This document shows positions 17,922-27,083 of a stretch of 64,000 nucleotides of DNA, one piece after another. The notes beneath the pieces are model-generated. The model was not told the DNA's origin, made no database searches, and saw nothing but the letters and a program-made list of their open reading frames with translations. A program made the translations under genes and the position numbers. The stretch comes from Roseiarcus sp963770035 (lineage in GTDB: Bacteria > Pseudomonadota > Alphaproteobacteria > Rhizobiales > Beijerinckiaceae). Where the stretch lies: NCBI GenBank assembly GCA_963770035.1, contig CAVYON010000071.1, forward strand, positions 62,001-126,000, given 5' to 3'. Numbering within the stretch: position 1 is the first letter of the stretch; each line of letters begins with the position of its first letter.

Positions 17922-18875
17922 ATGAAGGCCGCGGTCGTTCAGGGACTGGGGCGCACGCCGGTCTATGGCGATTTTCCCGCGCCGGTCCCTGGCGAGGGCG
18001 AGCGGCTCGTCAAGGTGACGGCGGCCGCGCTGACGCAGCTTGCCCGCGGCCGGGCTTCGGGCGCGCATTACAGTTCGTCGGGCGCCTACCCGTTCGTCGC
18101 CGGCGTCGACGGCGCGGGCAGGCTCGAAGACGGGGGCCGCGTCTATTTCCTGTTACCGCGCGCACCCTACGGCGCTTTCGCGGAGGAGACCGTCGTAGGC
18201 GCCGGGCAATGCCTGCCCGTGCCCGACGAACTCGACGACTTCACAGTCGCGGCGATCGCCAATCCCGGCATGTCGTCGTGGGCCGCCCTCGTCGATCGCG
18301 CCAAACTTGCGCCAGGCGAAACCGTGCTCGTCAACGGCGCGACCGGAACCGCGGGCCGGCTTGCCGTGCAGATCGCCAAGCATCTCGGCGCGAAAAGGGT
18401 GATCGCCACAGGCCGCAATCGCGAAGCTTTGGCCTCGCTCGCCGCCCTCGGCGCCGACGAGACCCTCGCCTTGAGCGTCGACGACGCCGCCCTCGAGGAA
18501 AGGTTTCGCCGCGTCTTCGCCGAAAGGGTCGATATTGTGCTCGATTATCTCTGGGGCCGTAGCGCGGAGCTAATGCTCGACGGCGCCGCCAAGGTCGGTC
18601 CACGCTCGCCCGAAGTTCGCTTCGTGCAGATCGGCTCGGTGACGGGCGGGGAGATCGCATTTCGCGCGGACGTGCTGCGTGCGGCGCCGATCCAACTCAT
18701 GGGCAGCGGCCTCGGCAGCGTGCCAGGTCCGCGGCTGGTGGCGGCGATCGCCGCTGTGTTCGCGGCGGCGAAGCCCGCCGGCCTGCGGGTCGCGATCCGT
18801 ACGGTTCCGCTCGCCCAGATCGAAAGCGCCTGGACGGAGGGCGAGGACTCGCGGCGCGTAGTGCTTGTTCCGTAG
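17922..18875 (+). CDS. Zinc-independent quinone oxidoreductase-type dehydrogenase (MDR family)
   Basis: The 317-residue NAD(P)H-dependent oxidoreductase belongs to the medium-chain dehydrogenase family. It has a GroES-like N-terminal domain (MKAAVVQGLGRTPVYGDFP) and a Rossmann domain (VLVNGATGTAGRLAVQIAKH). The cysteines and histidines that bind catalytic and structural zinc in alcohol dehydrogenases are absent, which points to the quinone-oxidoreductase branch. The substrate is unknown. The start ATG 17922 is preceded by GAAAGGA. Confidence 0.88.
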   Translation: MKAAVVQGLGRTPVYGDFPAPVPGEGERLVKVTAAALTQLARGRASGAHYSSSGAYPFVAGVDGAGRLEDGGRVYFLLPRAPYGAFAEETVVGAGQCLPVPDELDDFTVAAIANPGMSSWAALVDRAKLAPGETVLVNGATGTAGRLAVQIAKHLGAKRVIATGRNREALASLAALGADETLALSVDDAALEERFRRVFAERVDIVLDYLWGRSAELMLDGAAKVGPRSPEVRFVQIGSVTGGEIAFRADVLRAAPIQLMGSGLGSVPGPRLVAAIAAVFAAAKPAGLRVAIRTVPLAQIESAWTEGEDSRRVVLVP

Positions 18876-19158
18876 CCGGCCTTAGCGGCGCCCAATCGGA
18901 AGAGCGGTGCCACATTGCCGTCGGACACCGGCCTGACAATCGATTTCCGGATCAGCGTCGTCGCGGCGCAGATCGCAGCGATGGCCGCCAGCAGACAGGC
19001 GCGAAAGGACGCACCGCAGGCCTGCCCGAGGCCGCGTTGCTCAAGGCCTCCAGCACTATCGGGAAGCCTGCGATTGAACGAAGCCGCTATCGCGGCGGAG
19101 GCGGAAACGGGCGGGAGATCTGCGGGATGGAGTGAGTGTGCTCCTGCCTGAGAGGATG
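18876..19158. other. No gene seen before the mobile region
   Basis: No coding frame could be supported. The left edge of the mobile region falls at about 19159, where a recombinase gene begins abruptly in mid-domain. Confidence 0.5.
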
Positions 19159-19658
19159 GGGTGTTCGAAGCCCTCTCTTGGCGCTGCAACTCAAGGACGT
19201 GACCCCGGATGGTCTGATTATTCGGAAGACCAAGTTCAAAAAGAGTTGAACTCGTCCCTTTGCATGACACGGCGCAGCGGGCCTTGGATGGGTACCTCGC
19301 CGTTCGGGCGCGGATTGGAGCGCTCGATGGCTCCTTGTTTGTCTCGGTCTGCGGCAGAACACCGGCGCACACCACGGTGGTTGCCGTCTTTCTGCAACTG
19401 GCCAGGTCGATTGGGCTGCGGGGCGAACCCGGTCAGCGCGGACCCCGCATCCACGATATCAGGCATTCGTTCGCGGTCCGCGCCCTGGAACAGTGCCCGC
19501 ACAACGCAGATGCCGTCGCCCGGCACCTTGTCGCCCTCAGCACCTATCTGGGCCATGTGCACGCGAGCTCCACCTATTGGTATTTGCAAGCGACTCCGTT
19601 CCTGATGGAACAGATCGCCGATGTCAGCGAGACACTGCTTCAAGGAGGCGCTCCATGA
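19159..19658 (+). pseudogene. Tyrosine recombinase 1, 5'-truncated and frameshifted
   Basis: Only the C-terminal catalytic domain of a phage-integrase-type tyrosine recombinase remains. It opens inside the domain (GVR, then LALQLKDVTPDGLIIRK). A stop at 19246-19248 reflects a small indel near 19245-19252. The frame resumes as PLHDTAQRALDGYL and ends with HDIRHSFA (box II His/Arg) and YLGHVHASSTYWYLQ (the His and the nucleophile Tyr). The N-terminal ~150 residues are missing. Its stop codon overlaps the start of recombinase 2, so the two were an operon. Confidence 0.85.
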
Positions 19659-20200
19659 CCGCTCTTGCGCCCTACTTGAGCACCTTCTTGCTCGAACACC
19701 TGCCGCGCGAACGCAACGCGAGCCCACATACCAGCGAAGCCTACGCCCACAGCTTCAAGCTCCTCATTTGCTTTGCCGCGGCCCGGTTGAATGTAAAGCC
19801 GTGCCAGGTGGAGGTTGAGCAGCTTGATGTGCCGCTCATTTTGGCGTTTCTTCAGCACATCGAGAACGAACGGGGTAACTCGGCTCGGACCCGCAACGCC
19901 AGGCTAGCCGCCATCCACTCCTTTTTTCGTTTTCTGGAATATCGGCTGGTATCGTGTCTGAACCAAGCGTGCCAGATTGCAGCGCGACAATTACGGAGGC
20001 CGCTTAGCGACAATTAGACTGGCCAAATCGGGCAGTCGTCGAGTAGCGGTGCGCAAGATACTACATAGTTGTCGTTTGGCAAGAGGGTGTCTTGGCGACA
20101 ACTACTTTATTTGTCGCTGACTGTTTTCGGCGGTGGCCCGAGTAATTGTCGTGGGGGGTCCGGTGAGCGGCAATCACCCGCGACGGGTTCTGATGGAAAG

Positions 20201-20989
20201 CTAAGCCAAGTCCGGGGTTTCCTCCTTTGCGGCTCTGCGGGCGGCGGAGCGCTCCCGGTAGCTTTCGCCATTCATTTCGATGATCGTCGCGTGATGGACC
20301 AATCGGTCCACCGCCGCCGCAGTCATGGCGGCGTCCGGAAAGACGGTGTTCCAGGCTGAAAACGCCTGATTTGCGGTAATGGCGATGCTGTGCCGTTCGT
20401 ATCGATGCGCGATGAGTTCGAACAGGACGCTGGTCTCGGCTTGATCCTTACGGACATACGAGAGGTCGTCGAGCACGATGAGGTCGAATTTGTCCAACTT
20501 CTCCAGGGCGGCGATCAGGGAAAGGTCACGCCGCGCGGTCTGAAGCCGTTGAACGATGTCGATGGTCCGGGTGAACAACACCCGCTTTCCCGCGTCGATG
20601 AGGGCATGGCAGACGGCCGCCATAGCGTGACTCTTGCCCGTGCCGCTTTTCCCGAACAGCAAGAGATTGTCGCCGTTCCTGATCCAGTCTCCGCCGGCGC
20701 CGAGGGACAGAAGTTGCTGTTTGCGCACCCCCGGGGCGACGTCGAAATCGAAGCTGGCGAAGGTTTTTCCGGGCGGCGCTTCGGATTGATCGCGATGACG
20801 CTGGATGCGGCGTGAGGCGCGCTCGGCGACTTCGATCTCCATCAGCGCGGCGATCGTTTTCTGGGCCGGCCACCCGTCGCGATCGGCGGACTCGGCGATG
20901 CGCCGCCAATTGCGCGCGATGCTGGGCAGGCGCAGTTCGGTCAGCAAGGAGGCGAGGAAGGTTGCGTCGGCCATGGTCGTGTCCGTCAT
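20201..20989 (-). CDS. istB: IS21-family helper ATPase IstB
   Basis: The 262-residue AAA+ ATPase helps the IstA transposase choose and remodel target DNA. The Walker A is LFGKSGTGKSHAM, the Walker B is LIVLDDLSYVRKD, and the sensor region includes SIAITANQAFSAWNTVF. The N-terminal helical part (TELRLPSIARNWR) is the usual IstB domain. ATG 20989 is chosen because it overlaps the istA stop (ATGA), the normal translational coupling in this family; an ATG 15 bp upstream is possible. Confidence 0.95.
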   Translation of the reverse strand: MTDTTMADATFLASLLTELRLPSIARNWRRIAESADRDGWPAQKTIAALMEIEVAERASRRIQRHRDQSEAPPGKTFASFDFDVAPGVRKQQLLSLGAGGDWIRNGDNLLLFGKSGTGKSHAMAAVCHALIDAGKRVLFTRTIDIVQRLQTARRDLSLIAALEKLDKFDLIVLDDLSYVRKDQAETSVLFELIAHRYERHSIAITANQAFSAWNTVFPDAAMTAAAVDRLVHHATIIEMNGESYRERSAARRAAKEETPDLA

Positions 20990-22500
20990 GGCCTTCCCTC
21001 GCAAGCGGAGGGTAGAAGCCGATCATAGGCCTGGAGGTTTGGCGCGGGGATCGTGACCTCGCTCGACAGGATCGGTTTGCTCGCGAACTCCTTCTCGAGT
21101 TTGGCGATGTCGGGCAGCTGGCCGGAGTCCAGGATCGCATCGAGACGGGAGGCCAGAGCGATCTCGCAGGCTTCATGGGTCGACGCCAAAACCAGCAATG
21201 CGACCATCGTCCGGCAGGCGTCTCTGGGCGGCAGGGCGTCGTCCAGGACGGTCCAGGCGCGGGTGTAGGCGGCGCGCGGGAAGAGGGCTTCGCGGTAGAC
21301 GAGGTATCGCAGGGCTTGCGGCTTCCGGCGCAGCGTGCCGATCAGATGATGATAATCGATCGCGTGGCCGCGCGCGCGGTCCGTCCGCACCCGCGTCATG
21401 CGCATGACCGGGTCCGGACCGAGGAAGCATTCCAGCCGGTCGTCGAAGAGACGCACTTCGATTCTGTGGCCAATCAGCCGGGACGGGACGGAATAGAGGA
21501 CCTTATCGACATTGATGGTGCTGTTGCGCGTCACCTTCGCAGTCACCGTCGCGAAGTCGGTGGTTCGACGCTTGGGCAGCGCTTTGAGCGTCTCGCGCTC
21601 CGCGGCGACCGCCTTGGCGCGGCGAGCGTTGTGACGGTCGCACACGCCGCCGACGAAGGCGCGGTAGGCTCCGAGACTGTCAAAATCCCGGCTTCCCCGG
21701 CGCCGCAGCCTCTGGTCGAGGCGGATCTTGATATGGCCGTTGGCGGCCTCGATGCTGCCATTCTCATTGGCCACGCCGGGATTGTTGCGGGTGGCCTCCA
21801 TGCCGTAGTGCCGGCACAAGTCGCCGCAGCGCCTGGTGAAATCAAGCTCGGCGTCGCGGTCGAGGTTTTTGAAAGCCGCCGACAGCGAGTTGGTTCGGTG
21901 CTCGCGCGGGACGCCGCCCAACTTCCAAAGCGCGTCCTGCAGGCCTTCGGCGACGGCTGAGAAGCTTTCGCCGCCGAGGATCACCCGCACATGCTCCCAG
22001 CCGCTGCAAGCCAGCCGAAAATGATAGAGGCGGTGAGGGAAGGGCTCGCCGGCGATGGTGACGGCGAGGCCGTCGGCGACGGTGAAATCCGAAAGCGCCT
22101 GACGGCCGGGATCATGGCGCTGAGGGAAGAAAACCTCCTTGTCGCCGCCGTGAAGGGCGCGCCATTTTGCGATGCGACGTTCGAGCGTGCGGCGGACGCT
22201 GTCGGGCAGAGCGTCCGGGCCGAGTTCATCCTGAAGGTCCTCGAAAATCGTCACCGCCATGACGCCGGGGATCTCGAGCATCTCCCGCGCCCGCGGCCAG
22301 ACCTCCGTCAGCGGATCGGCCCGGGTTCGCCAGGTTCGCGGCTGCTTCTTTTGTGATGGCAAACGCGCGTCGTTATCGATGCGACGCGCGGTGCGCGCGC
22401 TGAAGCCGGCGCTGGCCGCTGCGGCTTCCTGGTTTTGATGTCGGGAACGGGAGGTCATGTAGAGCATCACCTGGCGGTCGGTCACATGAAGGTTCGGCAT
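20986..22500 (-). CDS. istA: IS21-family transposase IstA
   Basis: The 504-residue DDE transposase has an N-terminal helix-turn-helix (SASAGFSARTARRIDND-like segment near residues 28-42). The integrase core is a diverged rve fold: DFTVADG with the first Asp, the SLSAAFKNLDRDAELDFTRR region before the second Asp, and NENGSIEAANGHIK with the catalytic Glu. The beta-barrel C-terminal domain includes STINVDKVLYSVPSRLIGH. The length is normal for IstA and there are no internal stops. Confidence 0.95.
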   Translation of the reverse strand: MPNLHVTDRQVMLYMTSRSRHQNQEAAAASAGFSARTARRIDNDARLPSQKKQPRTWRTRADPLTEVWPRAREMLEIPGVMAVTIFEDLQDELGPDALPDSVRRTLERRIAKWRALHGGDKEVFFPQRHDPGRQALSDFTVADGLAVTIAGEPFPHRLYHFRLACSGWEHVRVILGGESFSAVAEGLQDALWKLGGVPREHRTNSLSAAFKNLDRDAELDFTRRCGDLCRHYGMEATRNNPGVANENGSIEAANGHIKIRLDQRLRRRGSRDFDSLGAYRAFVGGVCDRHNARRAKAVAAERETLKALPKRRTTDFATVTAKVTRNSTINVDKVLYSVPSRLIGHRIEVRLFDDRLECFLGPDPVMRMTRVRTDRARGHAIDYHHLIGTLRRKPQALRYLVYREALFPRAAYTRAWTVLDDALPPRDACRTMVALLVLASTHEACEIALASRLDAILDSGQLPDIAKLEKEFASKPILSSEVTIPAPNLQAYDRLLPSACEGRP

Positions 22501-23460
22501 CGAGCTCAGATCGTTGGTTATTGAGCTGCGATACCACCCTCGACGCCGAACGGCCGACGTCCCTCAGGGGGACATTGAAACCGCCGTCCGGCAGCGCCGC
22601 TTTCCGGTCGGGGCTTTCGCCCCTCCCTTCAACCGGCGCTGCCGGACGCCCTAACCGGCCAAGATAATTGTCGATGAACCGGCCATCTTAATTGTCGCCG
22701 TGCACAGATCCACGCGATTCCAATGAAGAAGGCCGACGAAGCACTGGTCGATTATTTAACCCGCGACGAACTGCTAGCGCTTCTCGACGCTCCGGACACG
22801 CACACAGTCCTGGGGATACGTGACCGGGCAATGCTGCACTTGACCTTCGCTGCGGGACTGCGCGTGTCCGAGTTGGTCACGCTTCGAATGGACCAGCTTG
22901 ATCAACAAGCGGTCACCACCATTCATGTGATGGGGAAAGGGCGACGAGAGCGGGTACTGCCGTTGTGGAAAGAAACAGCCACGGCAATCAAGAGATGGCT
23001 CGCCGTCCGCGACCAAAATGGCGACCCGGAACTCTTTCACAATGCCTCCGGCCGCGGCATGACGCGGTCTGGATTTGAATACATTCTCACCAAGCACGTC
23101 GCTACGGCCGCCGGCAAACAACCGTCCATCGGCAAGAAGCACGTCACCCCGCATGTCCTGCGCCATACCTGCGCGATGCATACGCTGCTGGCCACAAAGG
23201 ACATTCGGAAAGTCTCCCTGTGGCTCGGTCATGCCAGCCTGCAAAGCACGGAGATCTATCTACGCGCAGATCCGACAACAAAGTTGGAAGCCCTTGCCGC
23301 CATGGCTCCGCCGATGCTCAAACCCGGCCACTTCAAGATGCCGGATAAGCTCCTGGCGATGCTGCAGCAGGCCGGCCGTCCCAAAAAATATGCAGAGTGA
23401 TTTCGGCCCAATCACGGCGGCGAGGTGTTACTCTCGTCGCCGACTCCGCATAATCCGGCG

Positions 23461-24186
23461 CGCCGCATAAATCCGCATGTCCACGTCATCGTTCCCGGCG
23501 GCGGCCTGTCGCCGGACGGTTCTCGCTGGATCGCCTGCAAACCCAACTTCCTGCTCTCCGTCCGCGCTCTGTCGAAGACATTCCGCCGGCTCTTCCTGGA
23601 CCGGCTGGCGGCAACCTTTCGCCGCGGCGAGCTCGGCTTCTTCGGCGAACTCGCCCCGCTCGCCGACCCCGGCGCCTTCGCCGAGCGCGTGTGCGCGTTG
23701 CGCCAGAGCCCCTTCGTCGTCTACGCCAAGCCGCCGTTCGGCGGACCCGAGCGCGTGCTGGCCTATCTCGCCCGCTACACGCATCGCACCGCGATCGCCA
23801 ATTCCAGGATCGTCGCCGTCGACGACGATCACGTGACGTTCTCCTACAAGGATTATCGCTGCGGCGGCCGCAGCGGCGTCATGCGCCTCGCCCCGCACGA
23901 GTTCATCCGACGGTTCCTGCTGCACGTCCTGCCCGACGGCTTTCACCGCATTCGTCACTATGGCTTTCTCGCCAAGGGCGACCGAGGCGAGACCCTCGCG
24001 CGCGTGCGAAACCTGACGAGCGCCAGGTCAGCCGCCGAGTCCGCCAACGGCCCGGCGGGGACCGCCGACCCTCAACCTCAACCAGACGACGGGGCCCTCC
24101 CTCCGTGCCCGCACTGCGGTGGCCGCATGCGCCGCGTCGGCCCTGTTCCACCGTCGACCGGCCCCTTCCGATGCGACACATCATGA
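23461..24186 (+). pseudogene. IS91-family HUH (Y1) transposase, N-terminally deleted
   Basis: This is the C-terminal ~240 residues of an IS91/IS1294-type rolling-circle transposase. The HUH metal-binding motif is present as NPHVHVIVPGGG, and YLARYTHRTAIANSRIV and VTFSYKDYR carry the later conserved blocks. The zinc-finger N-terminal ~150 residues are gone: sequence jumps from the end of recombinase 2 (stop 23400) into the HUH motif within 65 bp. A C-terminal CPHCGGRMRR zinc ribbon remains. Without its N-terminus it is not expected to be active. Confidence 0.88.
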
Positions 24187-24456
24187 CAACGACCGCTCGC
24201 CCGATCTCGCTTCCTTTCCTCACTCGAACCCGCCGCCTCGCGGCGCAGCCGGCGCTCGGCTTCAACGCGCCATTCCTTCCGCGCCCGGCTCGTTCCGCCT
24301 TCGCCCAGCCGTCGTCCGAGCGGTCAGGCGACCGACCCAGTCGTTCGACGATCGACAGCCGCAGCCTCCCCGACCGCCAAGCCCAGCGCCTGCACCGACC
24401 AGCCTGCGCGCTTTCCCCATAGCGGCTAACCGGCCCGCGCCTTCGTTCAATCCGGC

Positions 24457-24512
24457 TTATGTGAGGTCGCCCTCCGTGACGCACAAACCTGCGCGCCGGC
24501 GACCTCACATAA
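24457..24512. repeat. Perfect 15-bp inverted repeat near the IS91-type end
   Basis: TTATGTGAGGTCGCC at 24457-24471 pairs exactly with GGCGACCTCACATAA at 24498-24512, with a 26-nt loop. It lies downstream of the HUH transposase remnant, where IS91-family elements keep a structured terminus recognised as single strand. The assignment to that role is inferred. Confidence 0.75.
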
Positions 24513-24693
24513 CCCTCCAGATTCAGTGCACGCGACCCGTCGCCCCGCACGCGGCCGAACCGCTGCTTGGATTTCCTGTCCTCAATCAGGTGTGACGATT
24601 CTCCATCGACATCATCGCCGGATTGCTCATCATGGATTAGGGACTATTGTCCTTTTGCGAATAGCGGCCCGTCGCCGTCAGCCACGCAAAAGG

Positions 24694-25334
24694 TCAAGGC
24701 GTCGTCCGCTGGATCTCAACTTCAGCGGCCCGATCGACAGCCACCGCGACCGCCTTGAGGTCCTTCACAAAATCGGCATAGGCCTTGCGCCGCGCCTTCT
24801 CATCCGGCGCTCGCAAGAGCGATGACGGGTGCACGGTCACGAACACCCGCACGCCGTATCCGGTATCAAAGATCCGGCCGCGGTTGGCGCCAATCGCGAC
24901 CGGCCGCCCGATCAGGCTCAGCGCCGCGGTGACGCCGAGGGGCGACGACGAGACGCGGCTTCAGGACCAGAAGCTCGCCGAGAAGCCACCGCCTGCAGAC
25001 GTCGATTTCGCCGGCGTTCGGCTTCTTGTGCAGCCGAAGCTTGCCGCGCGGCTCGAACCTGAAATGCTTGACGGCGTTGGTGACGTAGGTCCTCGACCGG
25101 TCGATTCAGCGCTTTGTCGAAGATTTGCCCCGCCGGCCCGACGAACGGCCGTCCGGCGCGATCCTCGCGATCGCCCGGCTGTTCGCCGACGAACAGGATG
25201 TCGGCGTCCGCGACCCCTTCTCCGAACACTGTCTGCGTGGCGTTCACCCAGAGGTCGCAGGCGCGGCAGGATGCCGCTTCTTTGCGCAAGCGGTCAATTT
25301 CAGCAGTCTTGGCCAGGAGATCGGGCTCGGTCAT
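24694..25334 (-). pseudogene. UdgX-like uracil-DNA glycosylase, broken
   Basis: The N-terminus reads CRACDLWVNATQTVFGEG and VGEQPGDREDRAGRPFVGP, the family 4/UdgX active-site opening with an Fe-S cysteine pair. About a codon or more is missing near 25104-25108 (after FDKAL), shifting the frame. It continues as YVTNAVKHFRFEPRG and KLRLHKKPNAGE, the basic loop with the histidine that in UdgX bonds covalently to uracil-DNA. A second indel, an extra base in the run at 24939-24942, moves the frame again to VTVHPSSLLRAPD and a stop at 24694. UdgX binds tightly and irreversibly to uracil in DNA. Confidence 0.82.
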
Positions 25335-25488
25335 GACGTGGCTCTCGCTCGGAAGACGCGGTAGCGGGACTTTGGGTTCCCAACCGGTCTCCGAGCGGGA
25401 CGGATGACGCGAGCTGCCTGACCGCGCGCCGCGATCCAGGGCGCGCCGGCGGACGCGCCAAGAGTTGCCAGCGCCTCCGGCGAGGGGC

Positions 25489-25923
25489 TTACATCACCTT
25501 TTCGAGTTGGCCGCGGATCTCGCCCGGCTTGTGTTCGGCAGTGTGGATGTTGAAGTACATCATGCCGTCCATCAGATCCTTAGCCTGGGGGTCGGTGAGG
25601 GTCGCGGAGCCTTTCATCGGGCTGTCGAGCGGCGGCTTGAGGGGCACTTCCACCGGCGCGGGCTTACCGACCGGGGCGGGCCCATGGAAATGCGCCGCGA
25701 TGGCGGGCCCGGTGAGACCGGAATAGTCGACCGTCCAAGTCAGCGTCTTCGTCGCGGTGTCGTAGCTCGCCGTCAGGGTTCCGGTCCCCTTGCTGTCGGT
25801 CGGCGGCGTTTCGGCCGCCCCTGTCAGGTCCGCCTTGAACTTGACCGTCTCGGCGTTGGCCGCGGCGGCCGATAGAACTATCGCGGCCGCGGAAAGCGCC
25901 GCGGCGAGAATGCTGATGCGCAT
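25489..25923 (-). CDS. CHRD-domain exported protein
   Basis: The 144-residue protein has a signal peptide (residues 1-24, cleavage near ANAET). A single CHRD domain follows with the family's FKADLTGAAETPPTDSKG, VDYSGLTGPAIAAHFHGP and HKPGEIRGQL. CHRD domains occur in chordin and in many bacterial periplasmic or secreted proteins of unknown role. The protein is complete, stands alone, and has its own start ATG at 25923 preceded by an AGAGAGGTAAG ribosome site. Confidence 0.92.
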   Translation of the reverse strand: MRISILAAALSAAAIVLSAAAANAETVKFKADLTGAAETPPTDSKGTGTLTASYDTATKTLTWTVDYSGLTGPAIAAHFHGPAPVGKPAPVEVPLKPPLDSPMKGSATLTDPQAKDLMDGMMYFNIHTAEHKPGEIRGQLEKVM

Positions 25924-26007
25924 GAGCCTTACCTCTCTTGGTGAGCCCGCCCGAGCCGAACATACGCGGCGGCTATGACGAAATAGCGTCCAAGGGGCGC
26001 GGTTGGA

Positions 26008-26274
26008 TCATGCAAAACGCCGTCGCGATCGTTCGCGCGCCTTGACCGCCTCGACGGCGCGGTCGCGCGGCGGCGCGGCGCTTTGAAGTGACGCCACCAG
26101 CCGCCGGGTGGCGTCGGCGACCTCGTCGACCGCCCGCGCGCAAGCGTCCGCGTTCGCCTGCGACGGGTGGGCAAAGCCGCTGACCTTGCGCACGAACTGC
26201 AGCGCCGAAGCGCGAATCTCCTCCTCGCTCGCTGGAGGCTCGAAATTGAACAGCGGGCGAATGGCGCGGCACAT
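26008..26274 (-). CDS. DUF2277 family protein
   Basis: The 88-residue cytoplasmic protein opens MCRAIRPLFNFEPPASEEE and continues with ASALQFVRKVSGFAHPSQAN, the DUF2277 signature. The family's role is unknown. The gene starts 27 bp after the SIMPL gene on the same strand, so the two are likely co-transcribed. Confidence 0.9.
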   Translation of the reverse strand: MCRAIRPLFNFEPPASEEEIRASALQFVRKVSGFAHPSQANADACARAVDEVADATRRLVASLQSAAPPRDRAVEAVKARERSRRRFA

Positions 26275-26301
26275 GGGCGTCTCCGGTCCGGGATCAGGTC
26301 G

Positions 26302-27039
26302 CTACTGCGTCAGCTCGAACCGCGCCGTCACCGTCACCGTGAGCTTGTCCTGGCCAGCCTCCACCGGCGTGGGGGCGGCCATGGCGGCGGTCGCGTAGAG
26401 GCGGCGCGGGAAGGGTATGGGCGATCCGCCGACCTGCTCGCTGAGCTCCATCAGCCGACCGATCTTCGATCCGGCCGCGGCGGCGTAGATCGCCGCCTTG
26501 CGCTTGGCGTCGGTGAAGGCGAGCGGGCGCGCTTTATCCAGAAGGACGCTGATGTTGTCTTCGCCGAAGGCGACGCCATTGATCGAATTGGCCCCGCTTC
26601 CGACCGCCTTGTCGAGCAGAGCGCCGAGCCGGGAGAGGTCGCGGACGGTGACGGTGACCATGTTCCCGACGGTATAGCCGTCGATCGCCGGCGGCTTGGA
26701 CGATCCGCCTCCGCGATTGGCGAAATTGGGCGCAATCGACAGACTGGACGTCTGCATATCGGCTGGGGCGAGGCCTTCGCCCCTGAGGGCGGCGATCAGC
26801 GCGTTGGTCGCCTTGGCGTTGGCCGCCATCGCTTCGCCCGCGTCCTCGTCGGTCGTCGTGACGCCGAGAGTGACCATGGCGAAATCCGGCGTCGCCTCGA
26901 CGCTGCCCTCGCCTGTGACCTCGATCGAGCGGTCGGGATTGAGCTCGATGAGCCGGGTATCGGGCGCGGCCGAGGCTCTTGCTGTCGGATAGACAAGCGC
27001 CAGCACGGCGGCGCCAGCGAGAATGGACAGGAGCTTCAT
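26302..27039 (-). CDS. SIMPL-domain (DUF541) periplasmic protein
   Basis: The 245-residue protein has a signal peptide over residues 1-24. A SIMPL/DUF541 domain follows, with VTGEGSVEATPDFAMVTLGV near the start, and YTVGNMVTVTVRDLSRLG and INGVAFGEDN in the middle. Members form large ring oligomers and are often tied to oxidative stress (YggE in E. coli), but the molecular role is unsettled. ATG 27039 is chosen because it gives a normal signal peptide; an upstream start adds an Arg-rich segment unlike one. Confidence 0.92.
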   Translation of the reverse strand: MKLLSILAGAAVLALVYPTARASAAPDTRLIELNPDRSIEVTGEGSVEATPDFAMVTLGVTTTDEDAGEAMAANAKATNALIAALRGEGLAPADMQTSSLSIAPNFANRGGGSSKPPAIDGYTVGNMVTVTVRDLSRLGALLDKAVGSGANSINGVAFGEDNISVLLDKARPLAFTDAKRKAAIYAAAAGSKIGRLMELSEQVGGSPIPFPRRLYATAAMAAPTPVEAGQDKLTVTVTARFELTQ

Positions 27040-27083
27040 GGCCTTCCCCTCAATGGTTTCCGCCCCCGCTCGGGCTCGACGGC

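Larger units (their letters stand above)
19978..22704. mobile_element. Complete IS21-family insertion sequence (2,727 bp)
   Basis: The outer ends are inverted repeats beginning TGCA and sharing GCGACAATTA. The left end carries a second CGACAATTA about 23 bp inside, and so does the right end (revcomp TGCACGGCGACAATTA, then TCGACAATTA). Multiple subterminal repeats are typical of IS21. The element is flanked by 5-bp direct repeats, CAGAT at 19973-19977 and 22705-22709. It holds istA and istB on the minus strand with an ATGA overlap. Both genes look intact, so the element may be active. Confidence 0.95.
19655..23400 (+). pseudogene. Tyrosine recombinase 2, split by an IS21-family insertion
   Basis: The gene starts at ATG 19655 (overlapping recombinase 1). 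It reads an N-terminal SAM-like DNA-binding domain up to 19977, is cut by the IS, and resumes at 22710. Removing the IS and one copy of the CAGAT target duplication restores one open frame of about 337 residues across CLNQACQIHAIPMKKADEAL. The catalytic domain carries AAGLRVSELVTL (box I Arg), HVLRHTCAMHT (box II His/Arg), and WLGHASLQSTEIYLR (His and Tyr). A normal tyrosine recombinase is about this length. Any product would be nonfunctional unless the IS excises precisely. Confidence 0.93.

Noticed and set aside
20201..20815. Plus-strand frames inside istB
   Set aside because: They are antisense to a complete IstB with Walker motifs.
19159..24512. A prophage or integrative element from the recombinase genes
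   Set aside because: No phage structural, tRNA-attachment or conjugation genes; the region fits insertion sequences only.
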